Source: Embiotoca jacksoni (taxonomy: Eukaryota; Chordata; Actinopteri; Embiotocidae). From it: a stretch of DNA of 64,000 bases. The notes beneath the pieces were generated by a model that did no database searches, was not told the origin of the DNA, and worked only from the letters and a program-made list of their open reading frames with translations. Positions 52,693 to 64,000 of the stretch are shown in pieces (position 1 is the first letter of the stretch; every line of letters starts with the position of its first letter). The DNA lies in NCBI GenBank assembly GCA_022577435.1, contig JAKOON010000005.1:17573724-17637723 (forward strand), in the 5' to 3' direction. The position numbers and the translations under genes were made by a program.

Positions 52693-53550
52693 TCATAGTT
52701 TACTGATTCTTCTATGTAGACTCTGTTGGAAGAAGGAAAACGGATCCTCGGAGTCAAAACCAACATCAAACTCGGTTTTTTTCCTGAGAGCGAGGGCAGC
52801 GACCAGTATGGCGAACATGGCCGTCAGCCCCCATATTTGATACCGGCTTCCTGAATCGGGGTCCACAAAGTAAAACGAGTGCAACGGCCCCATCATCCCA
52901 CCAGCACCGTGGGCAGCATAGTGGTCTTTCTCACTGGTGAAGAAGTCCAGCGGGACAGCGAACACGGCACTGACCTCAGCGGGGTTCGGACTGGGACAAA
53001 AGGACTCGTCGATGAAGCCAACGACCGGAGTCACCAACAGACCACTCTGTTGAAGAAGAGGTGGAGACGGGAGGCGTGACGGGAGAAAGAGATGGACCCA
53101 AAGCTGCTCTGAACAGAAATATTTATGTTTTTTTGTTTTTTTTTTTATTTGTTTTCTACCTTATTGATGATCGGGAATAGTGTGCAAACCACCTGCACCT
53201 CATCAGCTGGGAGACCTATCTCCTCCTCTGCCTCTCTCAGAGCCGTGTCCACATCGTCTCGGTCACCGGGGTCTCTCTTCCCACCCGGGAAACACACCTC
53301 ACCAGGGCTGGTCTTCAGCTACAGAGAGACAAAAGGTAAGTCTAAACTAGAGATGAATGTTGAGACGGCATCCGTCCATCCATCCGAGATTTACCCGTGT
53401 TGAACGCAGGGTCATCAGGGTGTGCAGCTCCCCGCTCCTCACGAACAGCGGAATCAGCACCGAGGCTTTGGGCAGCACCGGTAGATACGAGAACTTTGTT
53501 CCTACGTCGTACTGCTTTAAAATGTCTGCCGTCTTCTTTTGTACATTCAT
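52693..53550 (-). CDS. nudt7: Peroxisomal coenzyme A diphosphatase (Nudix hydrolase 7)
   Basis: Exons are 53395-53550, 53160-53318 and 52693-53046 (156, 159 and 354 nt, all phase 0), giving 222 residues. NUDT7 cleaves CoA and CoA esters to 3',5'-ADP and (acyl-)phosphopantetheine in peroxisomes. Exon 2 carries the CoA-pyrophosphatase signature SPGEVCFPGGKRDPGD (residues 56-71) running into the Nudix box end REAEEEIGL (80-88). Exon 3 has PNPAEV, PLDFF and YQIWGLTA, as in the family. The last three residues are SKL, a perfect type 1 peroxisome signal (mammals use SRL). The start is the ATG at 53550 in context ACCATGA; the frame is open further upstream but only to a TTG. Length is close to human (238). 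nfat5 converges on it from the left. Confidence 0.95.
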
Positions 53551-53748
53551 GGTAGTTTGCGTAACAGCTGTGTCACCCCGCGCCGTTGCCGTCAAACTTA
53601 CAACGCAGTCAAGGTGGCGCGTTGTCCAACCAGGAATTTAAAAAAAAAACAAAAAAAAAAACAAACCTCCTCGCTGCTAAATCGAGGATAACGTTATGTC
53701 CGACTCGCGGTCCGTACCGGAAACCCCAAATGGTTTAATCCGGAGCGG

Positions 53749-53812
53749 TGATTGGTTAAGACTTCGTAAACCAATCAGATGCGGAGTAGGGCGGGTCGTG
53801 ATTGTGACGTTA
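53749..53812 (-). promoter_or_regulatory. nudt7: nudt7 proximal promoter motifs
   Basis: About 200-260 bp upstream of the nudt7 ATG are two CCAAT boxes in opposite orientation (53751-53755 and 53771-53775), a GC box GGGCGGG (53789-53795) and a half-CRE TGACGT (53805-53810), all within 60 bp. Confidence 0.55.
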
Positions 53813-53819
53813 AATTAAA

Positions 53820-54647
53820 GGTGAGAAGTGACGCGGGTACCGACTTTAACGATAATAAAAAAAATAATGTCATTTGCGTGGTCTGCAGAACGTATCGCAC
53901 GAATGCACCGGAAGATGAAAAGGTATAAATAGCCCCGTCGGTGCCAAGTGAAGCGAAGTTATTTTTAAACACGGTTCGCAAAAAAAAAAAAATAATAAAA
54001 AAAAACGTGAATCCCTTTTTTTTTTTTCTGTGTGAACTGAAAACGTGCAACAGGAAGGAAAACAGGATTACTCGGAAAGTTTCAGCGGGATTTGTATTGC
54101 TGTAAACGGCCTCGATAAAAACATCGGGTGTTAAATGAAACATACAATGCATTACACGTCATTTCATGCCATAACGAAGGGATATATCGGCATTATAAAC
54201 CGAAACGTGAACTAATGGAGAGGGGGGGGGGGGGGGCTACTCAAATCTGAGTGACAGCTAAAGTGAACATAAATCAGTAGCCTGAGAGCTGCAATTCAAT
54301 GAGCAGGAGCAAATTAATGACATTATTTATCTCTATTTCCAACAGAAAAACTGTGATTATATATACATATATAAAGTTACAGCTTTACAGCACATAAATA
54401 AATGAAATAAATTAATCTTTAAAAAAAAACAAAATATTCATAATTTATATTATTAATCCCACTTATTCATAAGGGGGGTGGGAAGACATGTTCTTCTTGA
54501 AGTTTGTTTCAACCCACACATCACTTTTTGTGGATTCGTATGTAGAAAAATAAATAAGATTCAAAACACAGCAAAGCTAAGGAGGGTCTTCACAGTGGTC
54601 CTAGTCTTCATCGATTCAGATCTCGCCTCTGCAGCACTTTTATCTGC
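53820..54647. other. nudt7-HPRT gap
   Basis: An AT-rich spacer with A-runs and a 15-base G-run at 54,222-54,236. It probably includes the HPRT-family 3'UTR. No gene was recognised. Confidence 0.65.
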
Positions 54648-54695
54648 TCACACTTTATACTTCTCCTTGGCTTGATCATTTAGTATGCAGATGTG
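54648..54695 (-). CDS. hprt1l: hprt1l exon 9, C-terminus
   Basis: The exon has 48 nt including the stop and encodes HICILNDQAKEKYKV. It follows an acceptor TACAG preceded by a run of about 20 T, 1.5 kb from exon 8. The KEKYKV ending resembles both HPRT1 (KAKYKA) and PRTFDC1 (KEKYRV). Confidence 0.88.
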   Translation of the reverse strand, partial: HICILNDQAKEKYKV

Positions 54696-57600
54696 CTGTA
54701 AAAAAAAAAAAAAAAAAAAAATGCAGAGTTAGTACATGTTCTTAGGAGGGCTGTGGCTATGATTGAGGACACTGACCTCATTTCTAAAGTTTGGTTTAAT
54801 GACCTCGCCGAGTCTTTACGTTCTCACAATTGCACGAGACGGATTTAGAGCCACTGATTTTTTTTTTTTTTACTCTGTGCCTACAGAATCGCTCTACTTG
54901 CAATTAATGCCGCTATCTCGAGATCAGGAGTTGATTATTTAGTTATCTTGAGAAAACAAACCTCATTTTCTCAAGATAATTTGTCTTTGCGTGTCAGCAG
55001 TAGTGGGGGAAGTATTGAGGTCCTCTCCTTGAGTTAAAGTAAAGATACCACACTGTAAAAGTACTCCACTACAAGTTGGTAGTCCTGCATTGAAAATAGT
55101 ATTTATTATCAGAAAGATGTACTTTAAATTTCAAAAGTTAAAGCACTCAATGCAGAAGAAGACCCCTATTAGTGATATACTAATATATGATATTTATACA
55201 TTTATGAGATAATTAGTTCTGATGCACAGGTAAATAGCACTTTGTCGTCGTTGGTAAAAAGGTGGAGCTATACACTGTGCACCACATTCGATCGCAAAAG
55301 TTTTTTCAATGTCAATTTTGAATTGGTAAAGTAACCAAGTACAACATTTCGCTTCATATTAAATCGAGTAGACATGAGTGGCATAAATTGAATATAAAAA
55401 AGCAAATTAATTCTCGTGAAAATTGTAGTTAATTCTAGAACAGGAGATGTCCCTTGTTACATTCCATCACTAGAAATCAATCAGAAATCTGCCTTTTGTT
55501 TTTCCTTGAGAACACCATAAATTACCTTGTTATCACATAAAACTTTCTTTTTCCCCAAGAAAGCAAAATAATGGACCCCTGATCTCGAGATAATGGAATT
55601 TAAAAAATAATTAGTAACCCGGCCTTTCTGTGTTTTCATAATAACAAGCCATTGTTTAAGATTAAATTGAATACAATTTTTATGAATTAAAAAGAATTAA
55701 AAAGACCCACATTTCTCAACCAGATTTTTAGTAAAAAAAAAAAAAAAACAAGTGTCTTTGTAAACCATAGCAGCGTGACATTCATTTTGATTTAAATCTC
55801 TGCTATTGCTACTGTGACAAGTATATGATGTCTTCTGTGAAGGAAATCCACTTATATTCTTTTAGATGAACGTAAGAGAAAACTATTTATTATAAATACG
55901 TTAAATAAATAAGGCTTTTCAAAAAAAATAGCAAGCAAACATTTCCCTACAAATTCATTTGGCACTTATTTATGAAATCCACTTAACAGCCGTCCCAGAA
56001 TAAAGTCCTGTCTAATGCTAATGAACATGAGCGATTCTGTACTTTGCACGTATTTCCGAGCAGGTTTTTGAGTACCATAACTATCCATTTTCTGTATTAA
56101 AATATAGTATGAAATAGAAACACGAAGGAGGCCCATCCTCATACATTCCATCTGAAGTTATCTACTGCAAAAACACTCACACTGAGATCTCTGAAGTATT
56201 CATTGTAGTCCAAAGCGTAGCCCACCAGAAAGGCATCCGGCACCTCAAAACCAATGTCTGAAATAAGTGCAGAAACATCATCAGTGCAAGTCATATAAAG
56301 AAAGCACAAGCTACTTTTGGGAGCAGTGGAAGTCCTCCCGCAAGAGGCTCTTGCATGAACGAATAAACACGAGTTTGTACTCGAGTCGCAAGCGCTGTGC
56401 AGTGGGAAGTCAAAACGCTTACAGTAACAGCTGTCCTTGGGGGGGGGGGGGGGGGGGGGAGACAATCTTAAACAGATAATCCAACTCAAACCTAAAAGCA
56501 TTACATAATCAGAGACGGTGTGAGCGGGGAGTTATCAGGGGTGCATTAGTACATAAAAGCCTGTCTCGAACTACATTTTGGAACACGTTTCTCTGAAACG
56601 AATGTTAATCCTGCTTCATTAAAAACACCGGGCCTTCAAAGAAGCCGACGCACATCTAAGCGAAAGGCGCGGAGTGAGCAATCCATTCACCGCCACGCAA
56701 ATAACACGCGTCTGCGCGAAGTGAGTAAAGAGGTGCTCACAGTCTGGTCTGTACCCTGAACTCCGAGGGGTCCTCTTCACCAGGAGGCTGGAAAGAAAAG
56801 GGAGGAAATACAGGACGTGAGAAACCAAGGCCTCCAAAAAAAAAAAGAGAAACGAACGCGTCAAAGACACAGAGCTGCTGTTAAAACAACCTCGTCAGCG
56901 CAGGTTTTAATCCTGACAGGACGGGCGCCGGTTGTCTAGGGAGACCTGCACGAACACCTCGCCCAAACAGACGTCTACTCGCAGTTCGAGATCAACATCT
57001 TTGCGTGGGGCTTCGTTTACACGCTTTGTGCCGGAGTACAGGCCGAGTGGTGACGCGTAAACAGAGCTCGCGTGTCGTAAAGCTCAATTCACCAAGAACA
57101 AACAAAAAAAAACAAAAACAATAGTTTAGGATGGTATGGTTTCCGGAAGGGAAAAAAAAAACCTCAATGAAAACGGAGACGTGCGTGAATTATAGAAAAT
57201 GCAATTCAAGGCTGTATAGTATTTTAAAGCGGAAAACATTTCAGAGATGGATGTCACAAAACCTCAGCGGGAGCAGGAACTTCATACCACGGTAGCACAA
57301 AGGGAAAATGATTTTTTCTGTGATAGAATTGGGGGCGGCGGGGGGGAGAGAGAGACAAACTAGCCCTTCAAATCCATCTATTTGATTTAAGAACGTGCCA
57401 AAATAACCCTACCTTTACAGTACGACGCATATCGAACCAAACCGCTATTTTTGGTGCAAGCATCAGAGAGCACCGGACTAAATTCAGCACACGTCTGGTT
57501 TTAACCAGCGATCAGGAGTGCATCAGAGAAACGGCCTCTACCTCCGCAGCGCAGTTAATAGTGCTGCAGATTAACTCTTTAAGCTGCTCCGTCACATTAC

Positions 57601-59920
57601 ATCTCTCAATACAGTCCCAAAGGAGAGCGTCCATTAGCTAAGAGCGCTGTTAGACACACGATCTCCCTCCCCGCCTCCCTCCCTCCCTCCCTCCCTCCCT
57701 CCACAGACATACCGGCACGTTAGAGCGGCGGTCTATAATTCAGCTTCCACGTGACGGCGCCTACCTTACTACTTTAACCATTTTGGGATTACTTTCGCTC
57801 AGCAGGGACAGCAGCGTCTGCATCGTCCTTCCGGTCTCCACAATATCCTTCAATCAAGACAGGAAGTGGTCGGGGCGGGGGGGGGGGGGCACAGACAAGA
57901 CAGAGACGTTTACGCAACTCATGAACAACAGACTCCGGCGTTATGTAACTGACTTTACAATAACAACTACGACTGATGATATTTCAATTTCAAAATTTGT
58001 TTAAAAAAAATAAATAAAATAAGACCAAACTGAGTGAACACTGACGCAGGACTGTTTGAATTTGTCAACCCTCGGATTTGTTTTTTCAAATCAAATGCAA
58101 ATCAGTGAGCAGGACTCTTTAGCAGCGACGGAACTACACGCTGGTTGTTTATCAATGCTGAGATTTGTTAGGTATTCAAGTTTCTGATTAGGGCCCAAAA
58201 CACACAATATACTATACATACAGGGTTATGTACTGTTTTAGATACCACAGTATAAAATTAGAGTCAAATCATGGTCTTACCTCAACAATCAAAACATTCT
58301 GCAGGGGGAAAAAAAAAAAAACATCAAATGAAAGAAGAGTTAAATGAAACAAGACTCCGTAAAAGACACGTAACTGATGTATTTCAGCCCGACAGACGTC
58401 ATGAGACCGACCTTGCCTGAGAGACTGGACAGCTCATCCCCTCCTATGACTTGGACGTTGTTTGTGGACTTATCATTCTGGCGGACACAAAGCAGAGACA
58501 TTACACGTCACCTTTTGGTCTGGATAGACCCCGTCCCTCTCCGTTCTCCTCAAAATACCTGGAAATGTTCACCACAAACCTACGTTGCACTTCCAAAATG
58601 GCTGTGCGCCGCACCCTGAATCTCCACACGGCAGTGGCCCATTTCTCATTTGACAAGACCGTTCTAATTTGCCAACTCTGTATCGCCCACCTCACGTCAG
58701 CACAAGTGGTTCCCTGAAACTGAAAGGAGAAAGGACGCTTACGCAGTAGCTCTTCACCCTGATGAAATCCACCGTCAGCGGGACTGATTTATCGCTGTTC
58801 TGGTTCAGCGCCTTGATGTAGTCCATGAGGTCTGCGAAGAACTTGTAGCCCCCTTTTAGCACGCACAGCGCTACGATGTGGTGTCCCCCCATGTCACGGA
58901 TTATGTCCCGGGCCAGGCGCTCTGTCCTGCATCGGAGAGAGGGGGACACAAAGGGGACAGGGTCAATTACGGCGCAGTTGGGAATGCAGTGTGGACGGGG
59001 AGGAGATCCCTGGGCGTTGGTGTTGCACTTGAACATATTTGCTGACCACGCATTTCACGGCACTGCACCCTCTCCTCCACCCAAATCCACATTCAAACGG
59101 ATGTGGGCGACGGTGGTTTGAATAGTGCACTACTGTACTCGACTTGTCACGGCAGGGAAAAAGCACGACCCGGGTCCCCCCCCCCCCCTCCTCTCAATCC
59201 ATCACAGTGATCAGCTGCCAGGCAGGACCTCCCTTAAGTGGAGGCAGCCATCATTAATACACCTGTGCTTTTTCCTGCCAGGACAGGTGAAGATGTCTCC
59301 CGGGAAAAGCCCCCAACCCAGAGCGCTGTGGGGTTGACCCGACTGATAATGAGAGTTCATTTCCAGCGTGGGTGGTGCTGCTGCTGCTGCCGCTACCTGT
59401 CCATGATGAGTCCGTGGGGGATGATCACCTTGTCCAAATCGTTCTCGTAATGCCTGGGAACACAGAAGAGGTCCAGCTCGTGGCCCTTCTCGTCATCAGC
59501 GATCTGAAACCAAGGGAGAAGCAATTCCTTCAGCTCTGCGCAAAACGTTTGGCACTGACCGATAAAAAAAAAAAAAAAAGGTGCGCGCTGAAGACGTGTT
59601 TAATCAAAGCGAAGCCCCTGGAAACACGGAGCCTCTCAACCACCTGTTTAACCCCCTCTTCCTCCCTCCTCCTCCCTCCTCCTCCCCAGAGAACACGGAC
59701 CTGACGACGCTCGAGGGGGGTTTACGGGCACCACTGCTAAAACATTTGTTATCGGGAAGCTCGTGCCACCTGCGGTCTGTAAACACGGGCCTCCCTCGGT
59801 CGCGCGGCGCTCAAACCACACCCCTGACAAGTGAACAAGTTATCGGGAGCGGCGGACGAAGCTCCTGTCCGGAGCGAGGGAGGCGGCGGCGGACAACCTC
59901 ACCTGCAGATACGAAGCCAT
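54648..59920 (-). CDS. hprt1l: Hypoxanthine phosphoribosyltransferase-like protein with altered catalytic loop
   Basis: The nine exons are 59903-59920, 59397-59503, 58743-58926, 58412-58477, 58281-58298, 57765-57847, 56741-56787, 56181-56257 and 54648-54695 (18, 107, 184, 66, 18, 83, 47, 77 and 48 nt). Exons 2-8 equal human HPRT1 exons in size. The product has 215 residues (human 218). HPRT makes IMP and GMP from PRPP and salvaged bases. Seen are DLFCVPRHYE, VIIPHGLIMDRTERLARD, the pyrophosphate-binding VLKGGYKFFADL, VDFIRVKSYC, the base-binding SLLVKRTPRS and VGYALDYNEYFRDL. The PRPP loop reads NVLIVEDIVETGRTM. Position 135 (human Asp137, structural numbering) is Glu, where PRTFDC1 has Gly. 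Identity as hprt1l rather than hprt1 rests on its location and divergence. Confidence 0.92.
54696..56180. other. hprt1l: hprt1l intron 8
   Basis: About 1.5 kb, AT-rich. It contains a fragment (about 55,004-55,340) of the MITE-like family seen at 26,472, recognisable by AAAGTACTCCACTACAAGTT and related motifs. Nothing else was recognised. Confidence 0.65.
55004..55340. mobile_element. MITE-like fragment, second copy
   Basis: It begins GTAGTGGGGGAAGTATTGAGG and contains ACCACACTGTAAAAGTACTC and TAGTCCTGCATTGAAAA. It shares order and wording with 26,472-26,600. The right terminus is not clear. Confidence 0.5.
56439..56459. repeat. G21 homopolymer
   Basis: A 21-base G run on the plus strand in hprt1l intron 7, the longest of several G-runs in the region. 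Confidence 0.95.
56788..57764. other. hprt1l: hprt1l intron 6
   Basis: No exon was recognised. It contains a (CCCT)n tract at about 57,669-57,700. Confidence 0.7.
57669..57702. repeat. (CCCT)n microsatellite
   Basis: About 8 CCTC units, homopyrimidine on the plus strand. Confidence 0.9.
57765..57847 (-). CDS. hprt1l: hprt1l exon 6, PRPP-binding loop
   Basis: The exon has 83 nt, as in HPRT1. It opens DIVETGRTMQTLL (human DIIDTGKTMQTLL). GAG at the fourth codon gives Glu at the catalytic-base position and AGG gives Arg where HPRT1 has Lys. The acceptor GATTGAAG has a poor pyrimidine tract. Confidence 0.9.
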
Positions 59921-60350
59921 GTTCCGCGTCCGGTCCTTTCAGTCGCACAGAAACATCCGAGGAGTCATGCTCAGTTTCCTGAGAGGAAAAAAAAAAAAAA
60001 AGAGAGCGAGAGAGAGAGAGGGGGGGGGGGGGGGGGCGCTAGAGGGGGTAGTAGTGGTGGTCGGGTAAGGCTTGTTAACCGGAGGCTGCACGAGCCGCTC
60101 TCCTCTTCCTCACCCGCGAGCAGGCAGCACACGCGACGTTCCTCTGCCGGGGTTTAAAAGCCCTCTACGTCAGAATCCGGTTTACCTTCCCAATAATCTG
60201 ATTTGTCTGACACAACCTGGGTTTAAATGCGCCGGACCGGGTACTAGTGCTGCATGTTGCGGTGGCCGCGGCAGCGGTGGACCGCGCGCGCCTCGAGGGG
60301 AAGCAGCCGATGACGCAGTTTTAAAAATATAATGCGTGACAGCTCCTCCT
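59921..60350 (-). promoter_or_regulatory. hprt1l: hprt1l 5'UTR and CpG-rich promoter region
   Basis: Immediately upstream of the hprt1l ATG (right side) the sequence is CpG-rich with CGCGCGC patches (about 60,280-60,292), an (AG)n run and a 17-base G-run at 60,020-60,036. No TATA box was seen. This agrees with the GC-rich, TATA-less promoters of HPRT genes. Confidence 0.5.
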
Positions 60351-61489
60351 CACAGAAAGCACCGCGCGAGTACGTTCATCCCTCGTTCGGTGCGTTTGAG
60401 GGTTTTACAGACCTATACGGTGTCACCCAAATGACAATTAGTAGCTATATTTTCATTAAATTATTATATTATAGTGTTATATAAGATAGAAGTAGGCTAA
60501 ATTCATCTTAGAAGAAATTATTGTCAGAAATTGCTAAAAAGTTACAACACCAGAAAAACAAGAGTAACCGCTGTAAAGCATGAGAAATAAATGCCAACAC
60601 CAGTGCCTATTAGAATATCTGTAAAAAGACAAATATAGAAAAAAAAAAAGGTAATATTGTGATGTGCAAACAATTTGTGCTTCTTTTCTAATATTCCTAA
60701 TACTATTAAATGACAGAACAATCTCACCTTGCATATTTGTGTTTTAAGGATTCTGATTTCTATCATATGAATTGACCTTCACCAGCAGATAGTCCTACCA
60801 CATGCCTTGAAAGTGTAGATTTGTTTAAAAAAAAATTGTTTTACACATATCCAAATGTTTAGAAAGGCAAAAGAAAGACCATAACTGGTTCATACTATTC
60901 TTATTGCCATATTACTATCGTTGAGCATAGCTGAGTTTAATCGTTTTTTGGAATATTTATCCACACAATAGTCACGTGTCTGTCTCCTCTCTATACCTGC
61001 AAAGATGACACCAAGAATTATAACACGATAAAGGCGACCTCAAGCATTTTGAATAGATCTGTCCTGTTATACAAAACAAAAGCCATAATTTTTTTCATTT
61101 GTAAAGATAAAATAGAAACGGTGAAAACTGCTAAAACAACCCACTTTTAATATGATCCCAATTTAATCAGTTATACAGAAACAAAACAGTTTTCCTCCAT
61201 CTTACAAAAAAAGCAATACCAGGTGTTGAACAACACCAGGAGTATGGCAACTATGAGAGCAGCATAAACATGTTCTCACAGTTCAGACCACCAAAGAGCA
61301 AACATCATCATCTCTGTACGATAATAACAGTCTTTATGAATGACCATGTGGCCAAATCTCAAATGACACCAATCCTCATATAGAGTCCTACTTTTAGCCG
61401 GAGACCCACATACAGCGCTGTGACTGAAAGTAGGACGCCATCCAGATGAAGACGGTGTGATCTGAGAGCAGACCGCAGAGGAAGAACGC
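60351..61489. other. hprt1l-psmd7 intergenic region and psmd7 3'UTR
   Basis: AT-rich, with no gene recognised. On the minus strand, ATTAAA-type poly(A) signals occur near 61,144-61,168 and could end psmd7. Confidence 0.6.
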
Positions 61490-63548
<2,059 letters not shown>

Positions 63549-64000
63549 CTATAACATTGACAATGGGTTTTAGAATCGACTTCCAACATTTATTAATTCT
63601 TAGAATATTTCAGCTCCGTGTTGAGCTCCATCATGAGTCCGTAGTAAAAGGCTATCTAATGTACGTTTGATATCTAAAATGGGAACGCCAGTGATTTTAA
63701 CCGACCCGTTTACTAGTCATAAGGACTGGGCTCCCCTAGATCGGCTATGTAGTGAATTCTGTGGCTCTCGGGGAGCTTTCTACAGTCCAAAAATGATCCT
63801 TGATAACGAGAGGCCAAAGATTTCTAAGACTGCTCCTTGTTGCGCACAAACGGGACTGAAACACTGAAAGTATCCCAATTTACTTCGGTTAATCGACACC
63901 AGCACCCGAGTCACGCACGTTTTTGTGAGCACCGGTCCGTGCGCATTTCACCGTGGTCTTGAACAGAGAGTCTCATCAGATTCTGAGTCAAACTTGGGAA
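63549..64000. other. psmd7: psmd7 intron, right edge of window
   Basis: No psmd7 exon was found here. The upstream exon that should end in G before VPFDEDD is outside the window. A 66-codon plus-strand frame (63667-63867) has no recognised relative. Confidence 0.6.

Noticed and set aside
53551..53595. A longer nudt7 N-terminus
   Set aside because: The frame is open upstream but begins with TTG, not ATG. The ATG at 53550 has a good context and gives the expected family length.
56741..57847. Apparent intron shift between hprt1l exons 6 and 7
   Set aside because: Careful counting gives 83 and 47 nt, identical to human HPRT1. There is no shift.
54648..59920. Identification as PRTFDC1
   Set aside because: GGHHIVALCVLKGGYKFFADL and FRDLSHICI match HPRT1 better, and PRTFDC1 has Gly, not Glu, in the PRPP loop. 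Only the C-terminus and GRTM lean towards PRTFDC1.
63667..63867. A 66-codon plus-strand frame at the right edge
   Set aside because: No recognisable relative and no splice or repeat support. It lies in a psmd7 intron.

Overview
The window is nuclear DNA of a bony fish, most likely a percomorph teleost. Vertebrate multi-exon genes with GT-AG introns, a Rex3-type retroelement, several dispersed repeats typical of teleosts and very abundant CA/TG microsatellites all point that way. No bacterial operon, CRISPR array, phage or tRNA gene was seen. Family names come from recognising protein motifs by eye; no database was searched.

Layout, left to right. (1) About 1-27,623, minus strand: the first five coding exons of wwox (WW-domain oxidoreductase). 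Exon 1 lies at the right and exon 5 at 15,112-15,218; the remaining exons lie left of the window. The first 15 kb is therefore part of wwox intron 5, and it is packed with long dinucleotide repeats. Intron 2 carries a 1.5 kb 5'-inverted Rex3-like LINE with a likely target-site duplication, and intron 1 carries a MITE-like element. (2) 27,624-29,928: intergenic, with two divergent promoter regions. (3) 29,929-47,367, plus strand: complete nfat5, the tonicity-responsive Rel-family transcription factor, as 12 coding exons giving 1480 residues, followed by a 3'UTR that probably runs to a poly(A) signal at 52,180. A CpG-rich, promoter-like block sits inside that 3'UTR near 48.0-48.7 kb. (4) 52,693-53,550, minus strand: complete nudt7, a peroxisomal CoA diphosphatase of 222 residues ending in SKL. 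(5) 54,648-59,920, minus strand: a complete nine-exon HPRT-family gene of 215 residues, probably the fish hprt1l paralogue, with Glu in place of the catalytic Asp of the PRPP loop. (6) 61,490-63,548, minus strand: the last six coding exons of psmd7 (26S proteasome lid subunit Rpn8); its 5' exons lie right of the window.

The genes do not form one pathway. wwox, nfat5, nudt7 and psmd7 all lie on human 16q, so this is a rearranged and compacted piece of that conserved block, with an HPRT paralogue that has no counterpart there in mammals. Splice phases agree across every junction given. nfat5, nudt7 and the HPRT gene reconstruct as intact frames from ATG to stop, and the wwox and psmd7 parts are open throughout.

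The most notable observations are the D-to-E change at the HPRT catalytic base, a 24-nt/8-residue tandem repeat in the last nfat5 exon, the 5'-inverted LINE, the CpG/CCAAT/TATA block in the nfat5 3'UTR, and the microsatellite load of the wwox intron that corresponds to the human FRA16D fragile region. I found no wholly new system.
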